Source: Sulfurimonas sp.
Lineage (GTDB): Bacteria; Campylobacterota; Campylobacteria; Campylobacterales; Sulfurimonadaceae
Reading direction: 5' to 3'
Length of the DNA stretch: 47,717 bases
NCBI GenBank assembly: GCA_011391635.1
Contig: JAABQD010000022.1
Span: 1 to 47,717 of the forward strand
Position 1 is the first letter of the stretch. Every line of letters starts with the position of its first letter. This document shows, piece by piece, positions 17,225 through 25,663 of this stretch. Made by a program: the position numbers and the translations under genes. The notes under the pieces were generated by a model that did no database searches, was not told where the DNA came from, and saw only the letters and a program-made list of their open reading frames with translations.

Positions 17225-19945
17225 TTATTTCAACTCACCCCAGTTGTTCCCGATGTTGAGACTTGCTTTTAGAGGGACATTTAACTCCATAATGGTTTCC
17301 ATGATTTCTCTAAATCTGTTTCCAAGTATCTCAGCTTGAGACTCTTCTATTTCAAAAATAAGTTCATCGTGGATTTGCAGAAGCATTTTTGCTTTTAGGT
17401 TTTCTTCTTTTATGACTTTATGAATTTTATTCATAGAGAGTTTTATCAAATCACTTGCACTTCCCTGAAATACAGTGTTTACAGACTCTCGCTCATACGC
17501 TGCACGAAACATTGGCGTAGCATTTTCGTAGTCAAAATATCTGCGACGACCGAGGAGTGTTTCGACAAAACCTTGCTCTTTTGAAGTGTCAACGATAGAG
17601 CGGAAGTAGCTTTTGACAGTTTTAAAACTCTCAAAATATCTCTCGATAATCTCTTTGGCTTCTTTGGTTGTGATACCTAAAGTGTCGGAGAGTTTTTTCT
17701 GCCCCATGCCGTAAAGCAATCCAAAGTTTACAGTTTTTGCCACATTTCTTTTACTTGGAGCTTCCTCTTCACCAAAAAGTGCGATGGCTGTTTGCATGTG
17801 GATATCTTTGTCATTTTTAAAAGCATCCACCAAAACATGGTCTTGTGTGAAGTGTGCGAGAAGTCTCAGCTCGATTTGTGAGTAGTCGATGCCTACGAGT
17901 TTTTTGCCTTTTGGTGCAACAAAAGCTTCGCGTATTCGAAGTCCTAATTTACTTCGTGCAGGGATATTTTGAAGATTTGGATTTTTAGAACTGAGTCGTC
18001 CTGTTGCCGTTCCTGTCTGCACAAAGGAGGTGTGAACACGGCTCTCTTCACTCTCTTGGCTCAGTTTCAAAAGTGGTTCGATGTAAGTTGAGTAGAGTTT
18101 ATAAACCTCACGATACTCCAAAAGAAGTGGGATTATGGCATGTGCATCCTTGAGTGAAGAGAGAACATTTTCATCTGTGGAGTAACCTGTTTTTGTTTTT
18201 TTGCCAAAAGGAAGTCCCAAACTGTCGAACAAAATCGTGCCTAGCTGTTGCGTGGAGTTGATGTTGAACTCTGTCCCAGCTTGTTCATAAATGCTTTTTG
18301 TAAGCTCTGCAAGTGTCTCTTTTACTTCGACTAAAAACACTTTTAAAAATGTTCCATCGACTTTGATACCGACCTTTTCCATCTGTAAAAGTGTAGTGAT
18401 AAATGGTATTTCCACATGCCTTGCTTCTTCAATAAGATGCTCCGCACTTTGAAGTTCTAACATGGTGTTAAATTTATGAAAAAGTTTGAGCGTTATGTAG
18501 GCATCTTCCGCTGCATATCCACATGCCGTCTCTAGTTCGACACTTGCAAAAGTATCGCCTTTTTTTACTGTCTCTTTGAAAGAAACCATTGTGTGTTTTA
18601 GTAATTTATCTGCGAGTTTATCAAGGCTCAAGGCACTCTCAGGATTTATCAGCCAAGCTAAAATCATACTGTCTGCAAATATTTCTAAATAATCCTCTTC
18701 TAAAAACCGCGTTACAAAATGCAAATCAAACTTAATGTTATGCCCGACAACACGAGAATTAAAAATTTTTCGTATCGCTTTTTTTGCATCTTCTGTATCA
18801 ATTTGTTCTGGCACACCGAGGTAAAAATGCCCAATCGGCACATAAAATGCTTCCGTGTCATTCAAGCAAAAACTAAATCCGACAAGAGTGTCTTTGTCAT
18901 AGTCAAGCCCCGTTGTTTCTGTATCAAAAGCAATAATTGTATCTGCTTTTAAATTTTCTAAAACTTTAAAAAGCTCATTTGCATTTGTGATAAGTGTCGC
19001 TTTGAACTCTAATTTTTTATTCTCTTGTATCTCTGTTTCTGCCTTCTGTATCGCCTTGTCTTGATTCTCTTGACTTACCATATTCTTGGCATGTAACACT
19101 CTCAAGATAGCATTTTGTTCATATTTTACAAGTTCATCGTAGATATTTAAAAAAGGATGGTCGATATCCATCTTGTACTCTTCAAAGTCAAAATGCTCAA
19201 AAACATCTTCTCGCAATGAAACTAGCTGTTTGGACATATAAGCGTTTTCTTTAAATTCTATGAGTTTTTTTTGAACACCTGCAGGTTTTACATATTCTAT
19301 ATTTGCATAAATGTTGTCTAAGCTTCCAAACTCTTGCAAAAGTTTCTCTGCTCCGACTTTGCCTATGCCTTTAACACCTGGAACATTGTCGGCACTATCG
19401 CCTAAAATAGACTGATAATCTATAAACTGTTTAGGTGTCACGCCATATTTTTTAAAACAAGCATCTTCATCGACTGTGGCTCTTTTTATTGCATCAACAA
19501 GAACAATTTTGCCATCATCTATAAGCTGGTAGAGGTCTTTATCGTGGGAGACAACGCGTACATTGTACTCATGCTCTTTTGCAAATTTTACAACGGTTGC
19601 GATGATGTCATCTGCCTCAAAACCTACTTGTCCGAGAGTTTTATAGCCCATTTTGTCTATCCACTCTATGGCGATTGGAAGTTGCATGGTAAGTTCTTCT
19701 GGCGGAGCTTGACGGTGAGCTTTGTAGTTTGCGTCTATCTCATTTCGAAAGGTTGTACCCTTTGAATCTATAGCAAAAACAATGTAATCACTGTCATGCT
19801 GTTTTTGCAGTGTTGCGATGAAGTTTGTAAAACCTGTCAAAAGACCCGTTGGAAAACCATCTTTTGTTTTGAGATGTTGAGGAAGTGCATAAAAACTACG
19901 AAAGAAAAAACCAAAAGTATCTATGATGGTGACGGTTTTACTCAT
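17225..19945 (-). CDS. polA: DNA polymerase I
   Basis: Full-length 906-residue enzyme. The 5'-nuclease domain (1–290) shows IDSKGTTFRNE and FEADDIIAT; the 3'-5' exonuclease domain keeps its acidic residues (AFDTETTG, HNIKFDL, YAAEDAY), so proofreading looks intact; the polymerase domain has GIDYSQIELR, KTVNFGLLYG and QIHDELIFE. The ATG at 19945 overlaps the stop of the HDOD gene (ATGA). Two repeat copies lie inside, at 18412 (read Arg-His-Val-Glu) and 18519 (read Thr-Ala-Cys-Gly-Tyr). Confidence 0.98.
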   Translation of the reverse strand: MSKTVTIIDTFGFFFRSFYALPQHLKTKDGFPTGLLTGFTNFIATLQKQHDSDYIVFAIDSKGTTFRNEIDANYKAHRQAPPEELTMQLPIAIEWIDKMGYKTLGQVGFEADDIIATVVKFAKEHEYNVRVVSHDKDLYQLIDDGKIVLVDAIKRATVDEDACFKKYGVTPKQFIDYQSILGDSADNVPGVKGIGKVGAEKLLQEFGSLDNIYANIEYVKPAGVQKKLIEFKENAYMSKQLVSLREDVFEHFDFEEYKMDIDHPFLNIYDELVKYEQNAILRVLHAKNMVSQENQDKAIQKAETEIQENKKLEFKATLITNANELFKVLENLKADTIIAFDTETTGLDYDKDTLVGFSFCLNDTEAFYVPIGHFYLGVPEQIDTEDAKKAIRKIFNSRVVGHNIKFDLHFVTRFLEEDYLEIFADSMILAWLINPESALSLDKLADKLLKHTMVSFKETVKKGDTFASVELETACGYAAEDAYITLKLFHKFNTMLELQSAEHLIEEARHVEIPFITTLLQMEKVGIKVDGTFLKVFLVEVKETLAELTKSIYEQAGTEFNINSTQQLGTILFDSLGLPFGKKTKTGYSTDENVLSSLKDAHAIIPLLLEYREVYKLYSTYIEPLLKLSQESEESRVHTSFVQTGTATGRLSSKNPNLQNIPARSKLGLRIREAFVAPKGKKLVGIDYSQIELRLLAHFTQDHVLVDAFKNDKDIHMQTAIALFGEEEAPSKRNVAKTVNFGLLYGMGQKKLSDTLGITTKEAKEIIERYFESFKTVKSYFRSIVDTSKEQGFVETLLGRRRYFDYENATPMFRAAYERESVNTVFQGSASDLIKLSMNKIHKVIKEENLKAKMLLQIHDELIFEIEESQAEILGNRFREIMETIMELNVPLKASLNIGNNWGELK

Positions 19946-20766
19946 AAACTAGCCATGTTTTGGGCGTCTTGTATCTCTTTTATACTACTTTCAAGCAGCC
20001 TAGCATCTAACCCCGCATCTTCTGCTTTTTTGAGTCCAATATTGATGGCGACATCTGAGAGTGGCTTATTGACAGGAATAATAGTTTTGACAATATTCAG
20101 AGCGATGCAAAACTCTTGAATCCCTTTTGGAGCGGCATGTGGATTGTCCGCATATTTGATAATGTCGATAAATTCACTATCAAATCCCCAGTGTTCAAAT
20201 ACTTTTGCTGTGACTTCAGAACTTGACATCTCTGCATATGATTTTTCGACTTGAGCTATGTTGTTTGACATCTCTATCTCGGAAGAAAAAGAGATAGATT
20301 CATCATCTTGAAGTACATTACTTGCGATAATAATCTTGCCTGTCTCTTGAAGGAGTGCTGCAAGATAGAGCTTAGAAGCTTTTTGTTTATCAATTTTTTT
20401 GTACCAGTTTAATATAAGTGTTGCTTGAAGAGATGAAATTTCTGCAAATCGCTCAGAGGTAATGCCATAGGGTTGCATATCAACATTGAGTAGTTTTTTG
20501 ACAGAGTTACCGACCACAATAGAACGCGTCATACTCATACCAAAAAGACTCACTGCTTGGGAAACATTTTGCATCTCTCTGCCAAATCCATATAAAGGAG
20601 AGTTTGCAGCTTTGAGTATGTTCGCTACAATCATAGGATCACCCTCTACAGCTTTTGCCATATCAGCAACAGAAGCATTTGGGTCTGCATAAATTTTATT
20701 AACATCTATAATAGTTTTTGAAAGAGGAGGAAGAGACTTGATACTATCGATAATTGAGCTTTTCAA
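19942..20766 (-). CDS. HDOD-domain signalling protein
   Basis: A 274-residue HDOD domain protein: LPPLSKTIIDVNKIYADPNA at the N-terminus and a degenerate HD core with ANILKAANSPLYGF, typical of the family; the HD residues themselves are missing, as is normal for HDOD. Such proteins act in signalling and cell-cycle or motility control. The start is TTG at 20766, with AAGG upstream and a TATAAT further up. It overlaps polA by four bases, so it heads a two-gene transcript. A repeat copy at 20134 is read as NPHAAPK. Confidence 0.88.
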   Translation of the reverse strand: MKSSIIDSIKSLPPLSKTIIDVNKIYADPNASVADMAKAVEGDPMIVANILKAANSPLYGFGREMQNVSQAVSLFGMSMTRSIVVGNSVKKLLNVDMQPYGITSERFAEISSLQATLILNWYKKIDKQKASKLYLAALLQETGKIIIASNVLQDDESISFSSEIEMSNNIAQVEKSYAEMSSSEVTAKVFEHWGFDSEFIDIIKYADNPHAAPKGIQEFCIALNIVKTIIPVNKPLSDVAINIGLKKAEDAGLDARLLESSIKEIQDAQNMASL

Positions 20767-20792
20767 AAGGAGACCTTTTCTTTTTTTTCTTT

Positions 20793-20798
20793 ATTATA
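20793..20798 (-). promoter_or_regulatory. Probable -10 element for HDOD–polA
   Basis: TATAAT on the minus strand, 27 bases upstream of the TTG start at 20766. The surrounding spacer (20767–20817) is AT-rich without a visible -35 hexamer. Confidence 0.5.
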
Positions 20799-20817
20799 TC
20801 ACTTTAAAAATAAACTC

Positions 20818-21528
20818 TTATTTATGACAATCTCTTAATGTTTTTAACGGATTTGAAATGTAATCATACCCATTGTAAATTGTGTATGCTCCATAGAGTA
20901 TTACGGCGATAGAAGAGAGGCTCATCATCATGTTTCTAAATCCTGTCGCAGAGACCAAAGATGTCATAAATCCAAGCCCAAACATTGCAGGAATCGTGCT
21001 AAGTCCAAAAATTGCCATGACCAAAGCACCATAAAATGGGTCAGCTGTACTCGCAGCTGTGATAGCAAAAAAGTAAACAAATCCACATGGCAAAAGACCA
21101 TTGAGCATCCCCAGCACAAAAAAACTCAGATTGGATTTGGAGTTTAGTACTTTTTTAAATGCACTTTTATAAAGAGGTGATGATGCAAAAGAGTGTTCTA
21201 TGAGTGTCAAAAATTTGATTTTACCCATAAGTGAAAGACCAGCGAGAACCATAATAATTCCAGCAAAAATGAGCAATGAACCATTGGCAATGTTGTTAAA
21301 AGTGGCGACACCTCCAAGCAAACCAAACAAAGCACCAAGAGTCGCATAGGTTGTCACTCTGCCAAAAGAGTAGAGAAGATGTGCAAAAGATTGCGATATT
21401 TTAGAGCTTTTTGGGTCTATTTTGATGGTTGAGTAGGCGACAACAATTCCTCCACACATGCCAACGCAATGTCCAAAAGAACCCAAAAATGCGATACTTA
21501 TAATCGTTAAAATATTTACAGTTTCCAT
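20818..21528 (-). CDS. TauE/UreH-like membrane protein (sulfite exporter TauE/SafE family, DsbD-like)
   Basis: Six or so membrane spans over 236 residues with the paired metal/thiol-type signature GHCVGMCGG (about 19–27) and the second half LNGLLPCGFVYFF. Proteins of this type sit near cbb3 oxidase and copper-handling genes in many Proteobacteria and are suspected in copper or thiol transfer. I chose ATG 21528, which overlaps the NosL-like stop by one base (TGATG), over a TTG one codon earlier. Substrate unknown. Confidence 0.85.
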   Translation of the reverse strand: METVNILTIISIAFLGSFGHCVGMCGGIVVAYSTIKIDPKSSKISQSFAHLLYSFGRVTTYATLGALFGLLGGVATFNNIANGSLLIFAGIIMVLAGLSLMGKIKFLTLIEHSFASSPLYKSAFKKVLNSKSNLSFFVLGMLNGLLPCGFVYFFAITAASTADPFYGALVMAIFGLSTIPAMFGLGFMTSLVSATGFRNMMMSLSSIAVILYGAYTIYNGYDYISNPLKTLRDCHK

Positions 21529-22031
21529 CAATTGCCTAAAAGTTGTTTTTTTATAAGCGGATTATTCATTGTTTCACCTCGAAGCATTTTCAGCTTCATT
21601 GTTTCATAATCCACATGCCCCTTTTGCTCTTTTTCATACGCACCAAATCCATAACCCATAGGTGTTTTGTCACTCAGGGAGTAAAAAGCTTTTTTTGCAT
21701 CTATCCATTTTTTTGTATCTTTGCTCATAACCCAGATAGTCACATCCTCTTGAAACTCTTTATCTTTGAGCCAGTTAATAAATCCGCCATGGTCATGAAA
21801 AAACCAAGTTTTGCCACTCGAAGAGATAACTTGTGAAGCATACTCTAAGTTCTCAATAACCATGCCACAATCACTATCTTGGTACTTTCCAAGTTCCATT
21901 TCAAGCGGTAAACGATTACTATTTCCCTCTTTGATAACTATCATCTTTTGCGAAGATGCCAAAGATAAAAACAGAGCCACAATAATCAAAATAATAGTAA
22001 ATATAACCAAAAAAGGTGCAACTTTTTTCAT
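21528..22031 (-). CDS. NosL-like membrane-anchored accessory protein
   Basis: An N-terminal membrane anchor (about 5–27) followed by a periplasmic domain with DSDCGMVI (about 52–59), FHDHGGFINWL and DTPMGYGFGAYE-like spacing (TPMGYGFGAYE), all typical of NosL, a copper(I)-binding protein of nitrous oxide reductase loci. No nosZ is visible nearby; with the TauE-like partner immediately downstream a general periplasmic metal or oxidase assembly role is plausible. Overlaps the HD-domain gene as ATGA. The repeat copy at 21611 is read as KGHVDYE. Confidence 0.78.
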   Translation of the reverse strand: MKKVAPFLVIFTIILIIVALFLSLASSQKMIVIKEGNSNRLPLEMELGKYQDSDCGMVIENLEYASQVISSSGKTWFFHDHGGFINWLKDKEFQEDVTIWVMSKDTKKWIDAKKAFYSLSDKTPMGYGFGAYEKEQKGHVDYETMKLKMLRGETMNNPLIKKQLLGN

Positions 22032-22498
22032 CGTCTCTTTTTGCCCTTGCCTAGGTCATCGTAGCGTATAAATCTCTCTAAATCTTGTTGCATACTTTGA
22101 CTTAAGCTATCCCATATTTTCTTTTTTGTATCATACCTAGATTTATCTTCTGTAAAGCTTTTTTTGATGTCTCGAATGAGATAGTGATAGCGAACAATTT
22201 GTTTTGTATATTCACTTATAAAAAACCAATTTTTGATGATTTGATAGCTTCTCTCCTCATGGTCTGTAAAACTATATTCGCCAAATTCTACATCTTCACT
22301 CTTTTGAAATGCAATCGAAGGTTTGCCGATATCATGGAGTAATCCCGCCATGAAAAACTTGAACTCCCCCGCTTTTAAAATATGGTAAGTCACTCGCAGT
22401 GTATGGAGCAAGACACCATGTTGGTGCCAATTGTTTTGAATCCACAAAAGTGATTTTAGGTATGCAATGGAGAAAAAACTATTTTTTGTTTGATTCAT
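22028..22498 (-). CDS. Small HD-domain phosphohydrolase
   Basis: A 156-residue HD protein with HGVLLHTLRVTYH, the core GLLHDIGKPS and DHEERS motifs, so a metal-dependent phosphohydrolase fold with its ligands present. The start is ATG 22498, overlapping the recombinase stop as ATGA. It resembles the HD part of tRNA-nucleotidyltransferase or nucleotide hydrolases; the substrate cannot be read from sequence. The C-terminus is very basic (GKGKKRR). Confidence 0.78.
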   Translation of the reverse strand: MNQTKNSFFSIAYLKSLLWIQNNWHQHGVLLHTLRVTYHILKAGEFKFFMAGLLHDIGKPSIAFQKSEDVEFGEYSFTDHEERSYQIIKNWFFISEYTKQIVRYHYLIRDIKKSFTEDKSRYDTKKKIWDSLSQSMQQDLERFIRYDDLGKGKKRR

Positions 22499-23334
22499 TT
22501 TTCTGCCATTGGATGACAAGATTCGACTGTTTTTTTCAAATCCTGTTTTTGAATATGGGTGTAAACTTGTGTCGTCAAAAGAGAAGCATGACCTAAAAGC
22601 TCCTGAACTACTCTCAAATCTGCTCCACCCAGAATCAGTGAAGTTGCATAGGAGTGACGCAGAACATGAGGAGAAACACCAAGATATTTTTTTGTGATTT
22701 TAAAAGCAGAAATTCTACTTAGGTTCTCTCCTCGGTAATTACACCATACAAACTCTTTTTCATACACACAAGCACTAAGATATGCTTCGAGTGCTACTCT
22801 AGCTACTTTTGCGATAGGAACTATTCTCTCTTTTTCGCCTTTTGCATGTCTGATATGAAGCCACTCGCCCTCAATATCATCACGACTAAGAAGCAAACAC
22901 TCACTAATCCTTGTACCCGTTGCATACAAAAAAAGGATTAGAGCATAATCACGAAGCCCAATCCATGAACTTCTGTCAATAGTTTGCAATGCATTTTGTA
23001 TCTCATTGTGTGATAAAAATTTTGGAAGAAGTTTAGGAATTTTAGAGAGTTTGAGTTTGGTTTGTTCTTGTAAAAATTGACTTTTATAGCAAAAGTCAAA
23101 AAAAGCATTTACAGAGGAGAGTTTTCGATTAAGAGTTCTTTTGTTTTTATATGCAGATAAGATAGCCAAAAGAGTTTTGGAATCTATCTCTATGAGTGAA
23201 GCTTCAAACTCATTTTCAATGGCTTGAAGGTCACTTTTATATGCCTCAATACTTTTTTTACTTAAAGCTCTTGTGACACTTATATATTCTAGGTAAGCTT
23301 CTAGTTCGTTACTCAACCGAGATTGTTTCATCAT
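22495..23334 (-). CDS. Tyrosine site-specific recombinase (XerC/D/H family)
   Basis: All six catalytic residues are present: Arg142 (ATGTRISE), Lys165 (HAKGEKER), His223 and Arg226 (HVLRHSYAT), His249 (LGHAS) and Tyr258 (VYTH). The N-terminal SAM-like core-binding domain is intact. At 279 residues it is shorter than Helicobacter/Campylobacter XerH (about 350) and close to XerC/D size. With no other integrase or phage genes nearby, chromosome dimer resolution is the likely role. The gene overlaps the bamB-like gene by 26 bases. No dif site was found. Confidence 0.88.
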   Translation of the reverse strand: MMKQSRLSNELEAYLEYISVTRALSKKSIEAYKSDLQAIENEFEASLIEIDSKTLLAILSAYKNKRTLNRKLSSVNAFFDFCYKSQFLQEQTKLKLSKIPKLLPKFLSHNEIQNALQTIDRSSWIGLRDYALILFLYATGTRISECLLLSRDDIEGEWLHIRHAKGEKERIVPIAKVARVALEAYLSACVYEKEFVWCNYRGENLSRISAFKITKKYLGVSPHVLRHSYATSLILGGADLRVVQELLGHASLLTTQVYTHIQKQDLKKTVESCHPMAEK

Positions 23335-24304
23335 CTATATAAAACATCTTATCAGCTGTAAAAACATATCCATCTTCCATATCTACTTCATATATTTTTT
23401 GCTCTTGTAAATCTTTGCTTAGTTCAATCAAATATCCCTCTTTTTCTAAAAGATAGAGTTTGTCACTTGTCACTATCATGCCCAAAAAGTGAGCAAAAGG
23501 AAATTTTGTTTTTGCATTGAGTTTTAAATCAGGAGTAATAGAAATGACTTCGCCTTGTTTTGTTGTTAAAAAAAGATTTTTGCCATCATACGCAATGGTT
23601 CGGATTTCATAATTTTCTCTCTCCTCTTTTGTGGACATAGAGAGAATTTTATTTCCTGTTACTGCTACAATTTTATTATCTATCACATTGAAATAGATAA
23701 CATTGTTAAAATGTGCTTCAGAAGAGATTATGACAGTTCTAAGTTTTTTTCTAAGTTTTGAATTGATGATAACCACTTTTCCATCGAGTGTCGGAAAAAG
23801 AATCAACTCACCCATAAAATGTGGCGCAACAATCCGAGAATCTACAGCTAGAGCCGCATCACCCTGTTCTTTGAGAAGTAACTCTTTTGTAGAGATAGAG
23901 TAAAGTGCCATCTCATTGTCTGCAAATAACACTGCCAACATATCATTTTTTATTGTTGCACTTGCTATGGTTTTTTTGAGATCAAACTTCTCTACGAGAT
24001 TTTTATCTGAGATGTATTGAAGCATAAGTTTACCATCAATCGTAGAACTGATAATCCAGCCATCACTATTGGATAAAACTCTGTAAGTTTCAGGTACTTC
24101 GATATCTACGAGTTTCTCTTTCGTCAAAACTTTACGACTCTCTAAGAGTGCTACACTTGAACTACTATCAATCATAGTGTCATGCAGACTGCTCTGCTTC
24201 TCCCAACTGCCAACAACTTTTTGTGGTTCGTAAACTTTTTTTGTGCTACATGCACTAAAAAAGAGTGTAGCACCCGCTAAAACTAATAAAGATAACTTTT
24301 TCAA
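23309..24304 (-). CDS. BamB-like beta-propeller lipoprotein
   Basis: Begins with TTG at 24304. A lipoprotein signal ends in FFSAC with Cys19. The remaining 310 residues are repeated short beta strands of the WD/PQQ propeller kind (for example DGKLMLQYI, DGKVVIINS, QGEVISITP). In E. coli bamB follows yfgM; the same order is found here two bases apart, which supports a BamB-type role in outer-membrane protein assembly. Sequence repeats are weak, so the assignment rests partly on gene order. Confidence 0.7.
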   Translation of the reverse strand: MKKLSLLVLAGATLFFSACSTKKVYEPQKVVGSWEKQSSLHDTMIDSSSSVALLESRKVLTKEKLVDIEVPETYRVLSNSDGWIISSTIDGKLMLQYISDKNLVEKFDLKKTIASATIKNDMLAVLFADNEMALYSISTKELLLKEQGDAALAVDSRIVAPHFMGELILFPTLDGKVVIINSKLRKKLRTVIISSEAHFNNVIYFNVIDNKIVAVTGNKILSMSTKEERENYEIRTIAYDGKNLFLTTKQGEVISITPDLKLNAKTKFPFAHFLGMIVTSDKLYLLEKEGYLIELSKDLQEQKIYEVDMEDGYVFTADKMFYIDDETISVE

Positions 24305-24306
24305 AA

Positions 24307-24903
24307 CTATTTCACTCCATAATGAAGCAAGGCTTTTGCTACTTTACTAAGTGGTGAATTTTCACCAACTTGGGACAATTTTTGATGTGCTAATTCCGTT
24401 TTACCTTCATGAAGAAGAATAACTGCACTTTGAACTTGTGCTAAATCTTTGTAAATAGCGTTTTGCATTGAAGCATAACTCTCCAGCTTTGCAACATCTT
24501 TTGAATTTTGTGCCATTTCATACGCTACTAAATCCCCAATTAACATCGCCTTAGAATCTTTGAGCTTTTCTAGGGCAACACTATCTCTCTCTACAATCGC
24601 TTTAGAATAGAGCCAAACATCATATAAATTTGGACTGATTAATTTCAAGTTTGCAAGTGCCGAAGCATTTGCCGCATCTACTTCAAGTTCAGCTAGAGCC
24701 TTATTCGCAGCATCTTTTTTACTTTGTTGATTCACATCATATGCGATATTTGCTCCAACAACCACTACAATAGCCACGAGAGAACCGATAATTGCATTTT
24801 TATATTTCTTTATAAATCTTTCAGTGATTACAGCTTTTTCAAAAAACTTCTCTTCAGAGTTTAGCTCTTCTTTTACCATATTTATATCATGTTGTAAGCT
24901 CAA
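24307..24903 (-). CDS. YfgM-like membrane-anchored TPR protein
   Basis: Starts with TTG at 24903 preceded by AAGGAA. A short cytoplasmic N-terminus is followed by one membrane span (about 37–55, IIGSLVAIVVVVGANIAY) and a helical, Ala/Leu/Lys-rich periplasmic part of TPR type. In E. coli YfgM is a periplasmic chaperone-network protein next to BamB and the Sec translocon. Here it heads the transcript bamB-like, xer, HD, nosL-like and tauE-like. Confidence 0.75.
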   Translation of the reverse strand: MSLQHDINMVKEELNSEEKFFEKAVITERFIKKYKNAIIGSLVAIVVVVGANIAYDVNQQSKKDAANKALAELEVDAANASALANLKLISPNLYDVWLYSKAIVERDSVALEKLKDSKAMLIGDLVAYEMAQNSKDVAKLESYASMQNAIYKDLAQVQSAVILLHEGKTELAHQKLSQVGENSPLSKVAKALLHYGVK

Positions 24904-24992
24904 AAATAGTTCCTTAATTTATATATTAAAATAGGCTAAAATAATATCGCATAATTTGTTAAAGTTTCATCAAACCCATATCTTTTTTTTGT

Positions 24993-24998
24993 TACAAT
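24993..24998 (+). promoter_or_regulatory. Probable -10 element (TACAAT) for gatC
   Basis: TACAAT lies 32 bases upstream of the gatC start, just after a run of T. The 126-base divergent spacer 24904–25029 must hold promoters for both directions. Confidence 0.4.
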
Positions 24999-25029
24999 CT
25001 GACAAATTAAAATTATTAGGACGATTCGT

Positions 25030-25320
25030 ATGCAAGTAGATGACGCACTCTTAACAAAACTCGAAAAATTATCTTTTTTAAAAGTTTCAGATGACAAGCG
25101 AGAGGAGATTATCAATCAACTCTCAGAAATAGTAAGTTTTGTTGATAATTTAAGCCAATTAAACACAGATGGAGTAGATGATTCATTTGCTATGAGCGAT
25201 GCAAGTACATTTATGAGAGAAGATATTGCATCTTGTGATACTACTATCAATGATGATATTCTTAGACATGCACCTCAGAGTGCTGATCACTTTTTTATAG
25301 TTCCAAAAATTATCGAATAA
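25030..25320 (+). CDS. gatC: Asp-tRNA(Asn)/Glu-tRNA(Gln) amidotransferase subunit C
   Basis: The 96-residue length and pattern (LTKLEKLSFL, QLSEIVSFVDNLSQLNTDGV, MREDI, APQS, FIVPKIIE) are those of GatC, the small chaperone-like subunit that holds GatA and GatB together for charging Gln- and Asn-tRNA. gatA and gatB are not in this window. An AGGA sits before the ATG. The next gene starts one base after the stop, so it is the first gene of a gatC–arsC-like–pilT transcript. Confidence 0.94.
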   Translation: MQVDDALLTKLEKLSFLKVSDDKREEIINQLSEIVSFVDNLSQLNTDGVDDSFAMSDASTFMREDIASCDTTINDDILRHAPQSADHFFIVPKIIE

Positions 25321-25321
25321 C

Positions 25322-25663
25322 ATGATACAAGTTTATGGAATAAAGAGTTGCGGGAGTGTCAAAAAGGCACTCACTTTTTTTGCAACACACAATCTTGAAT
25401 ATACATTTCATGACTTTAAAAAAGAGAAACCCTCAGAGGAAAAAATTGCATCTTGGCTTTGGCATGTGGATATGAAAAAACTTCTCAATACGCAAGGTAC
25501 AACCTACAAAAAATTAAATCTCAAAGCTCTTGATTTAGATAATGCATCTAAACAAGAGTGGCTTTACAAAGAGAATTTACTCATTAAAAGACCTGTAGTA
25601 GAGTTTGGTGAAAAAGTTCTTGTTGGATTTGATGAAGAAATTTATAAAGGAGTCTTTTTATGA
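25322..25663 (+). CDS. ArsC/Spx/YffB-family thioredoxin-fold protein
   Basis: A 113-residue thioredoxin-like fold: IKSCGSVKKA with a single Cys10, HDFKKEKPS, and the RPVVEFGEKVLVGF end typical of the family. Most members of this length are YffB-like glutathione-linked reductases or Spx-like regulators rather than true arsenate reductases; no ars genes are nearby. The repeat copy at 25461 is read as WHVDM. Overlaps pilT by four bases (ATGA). Confidence 0.88.
   Translation: MIQVYGIKSCGSVKKALTFFATHNLEYTFHDFKKEKPSEEKIASWLWHVDMKKLLNTQGTTYKKLNLKALDLDNASKQEWLYKENLLIKRPVVEFGEKVLVGFDEEIYKGVFL

Noticed and set aside
22495..23334. Integrase of a mobile element
   Set aside because: Neighbours are core genes, no direct repeats, tRNA or phage genes are visible, and the protein looks like a housekeeping Xer.
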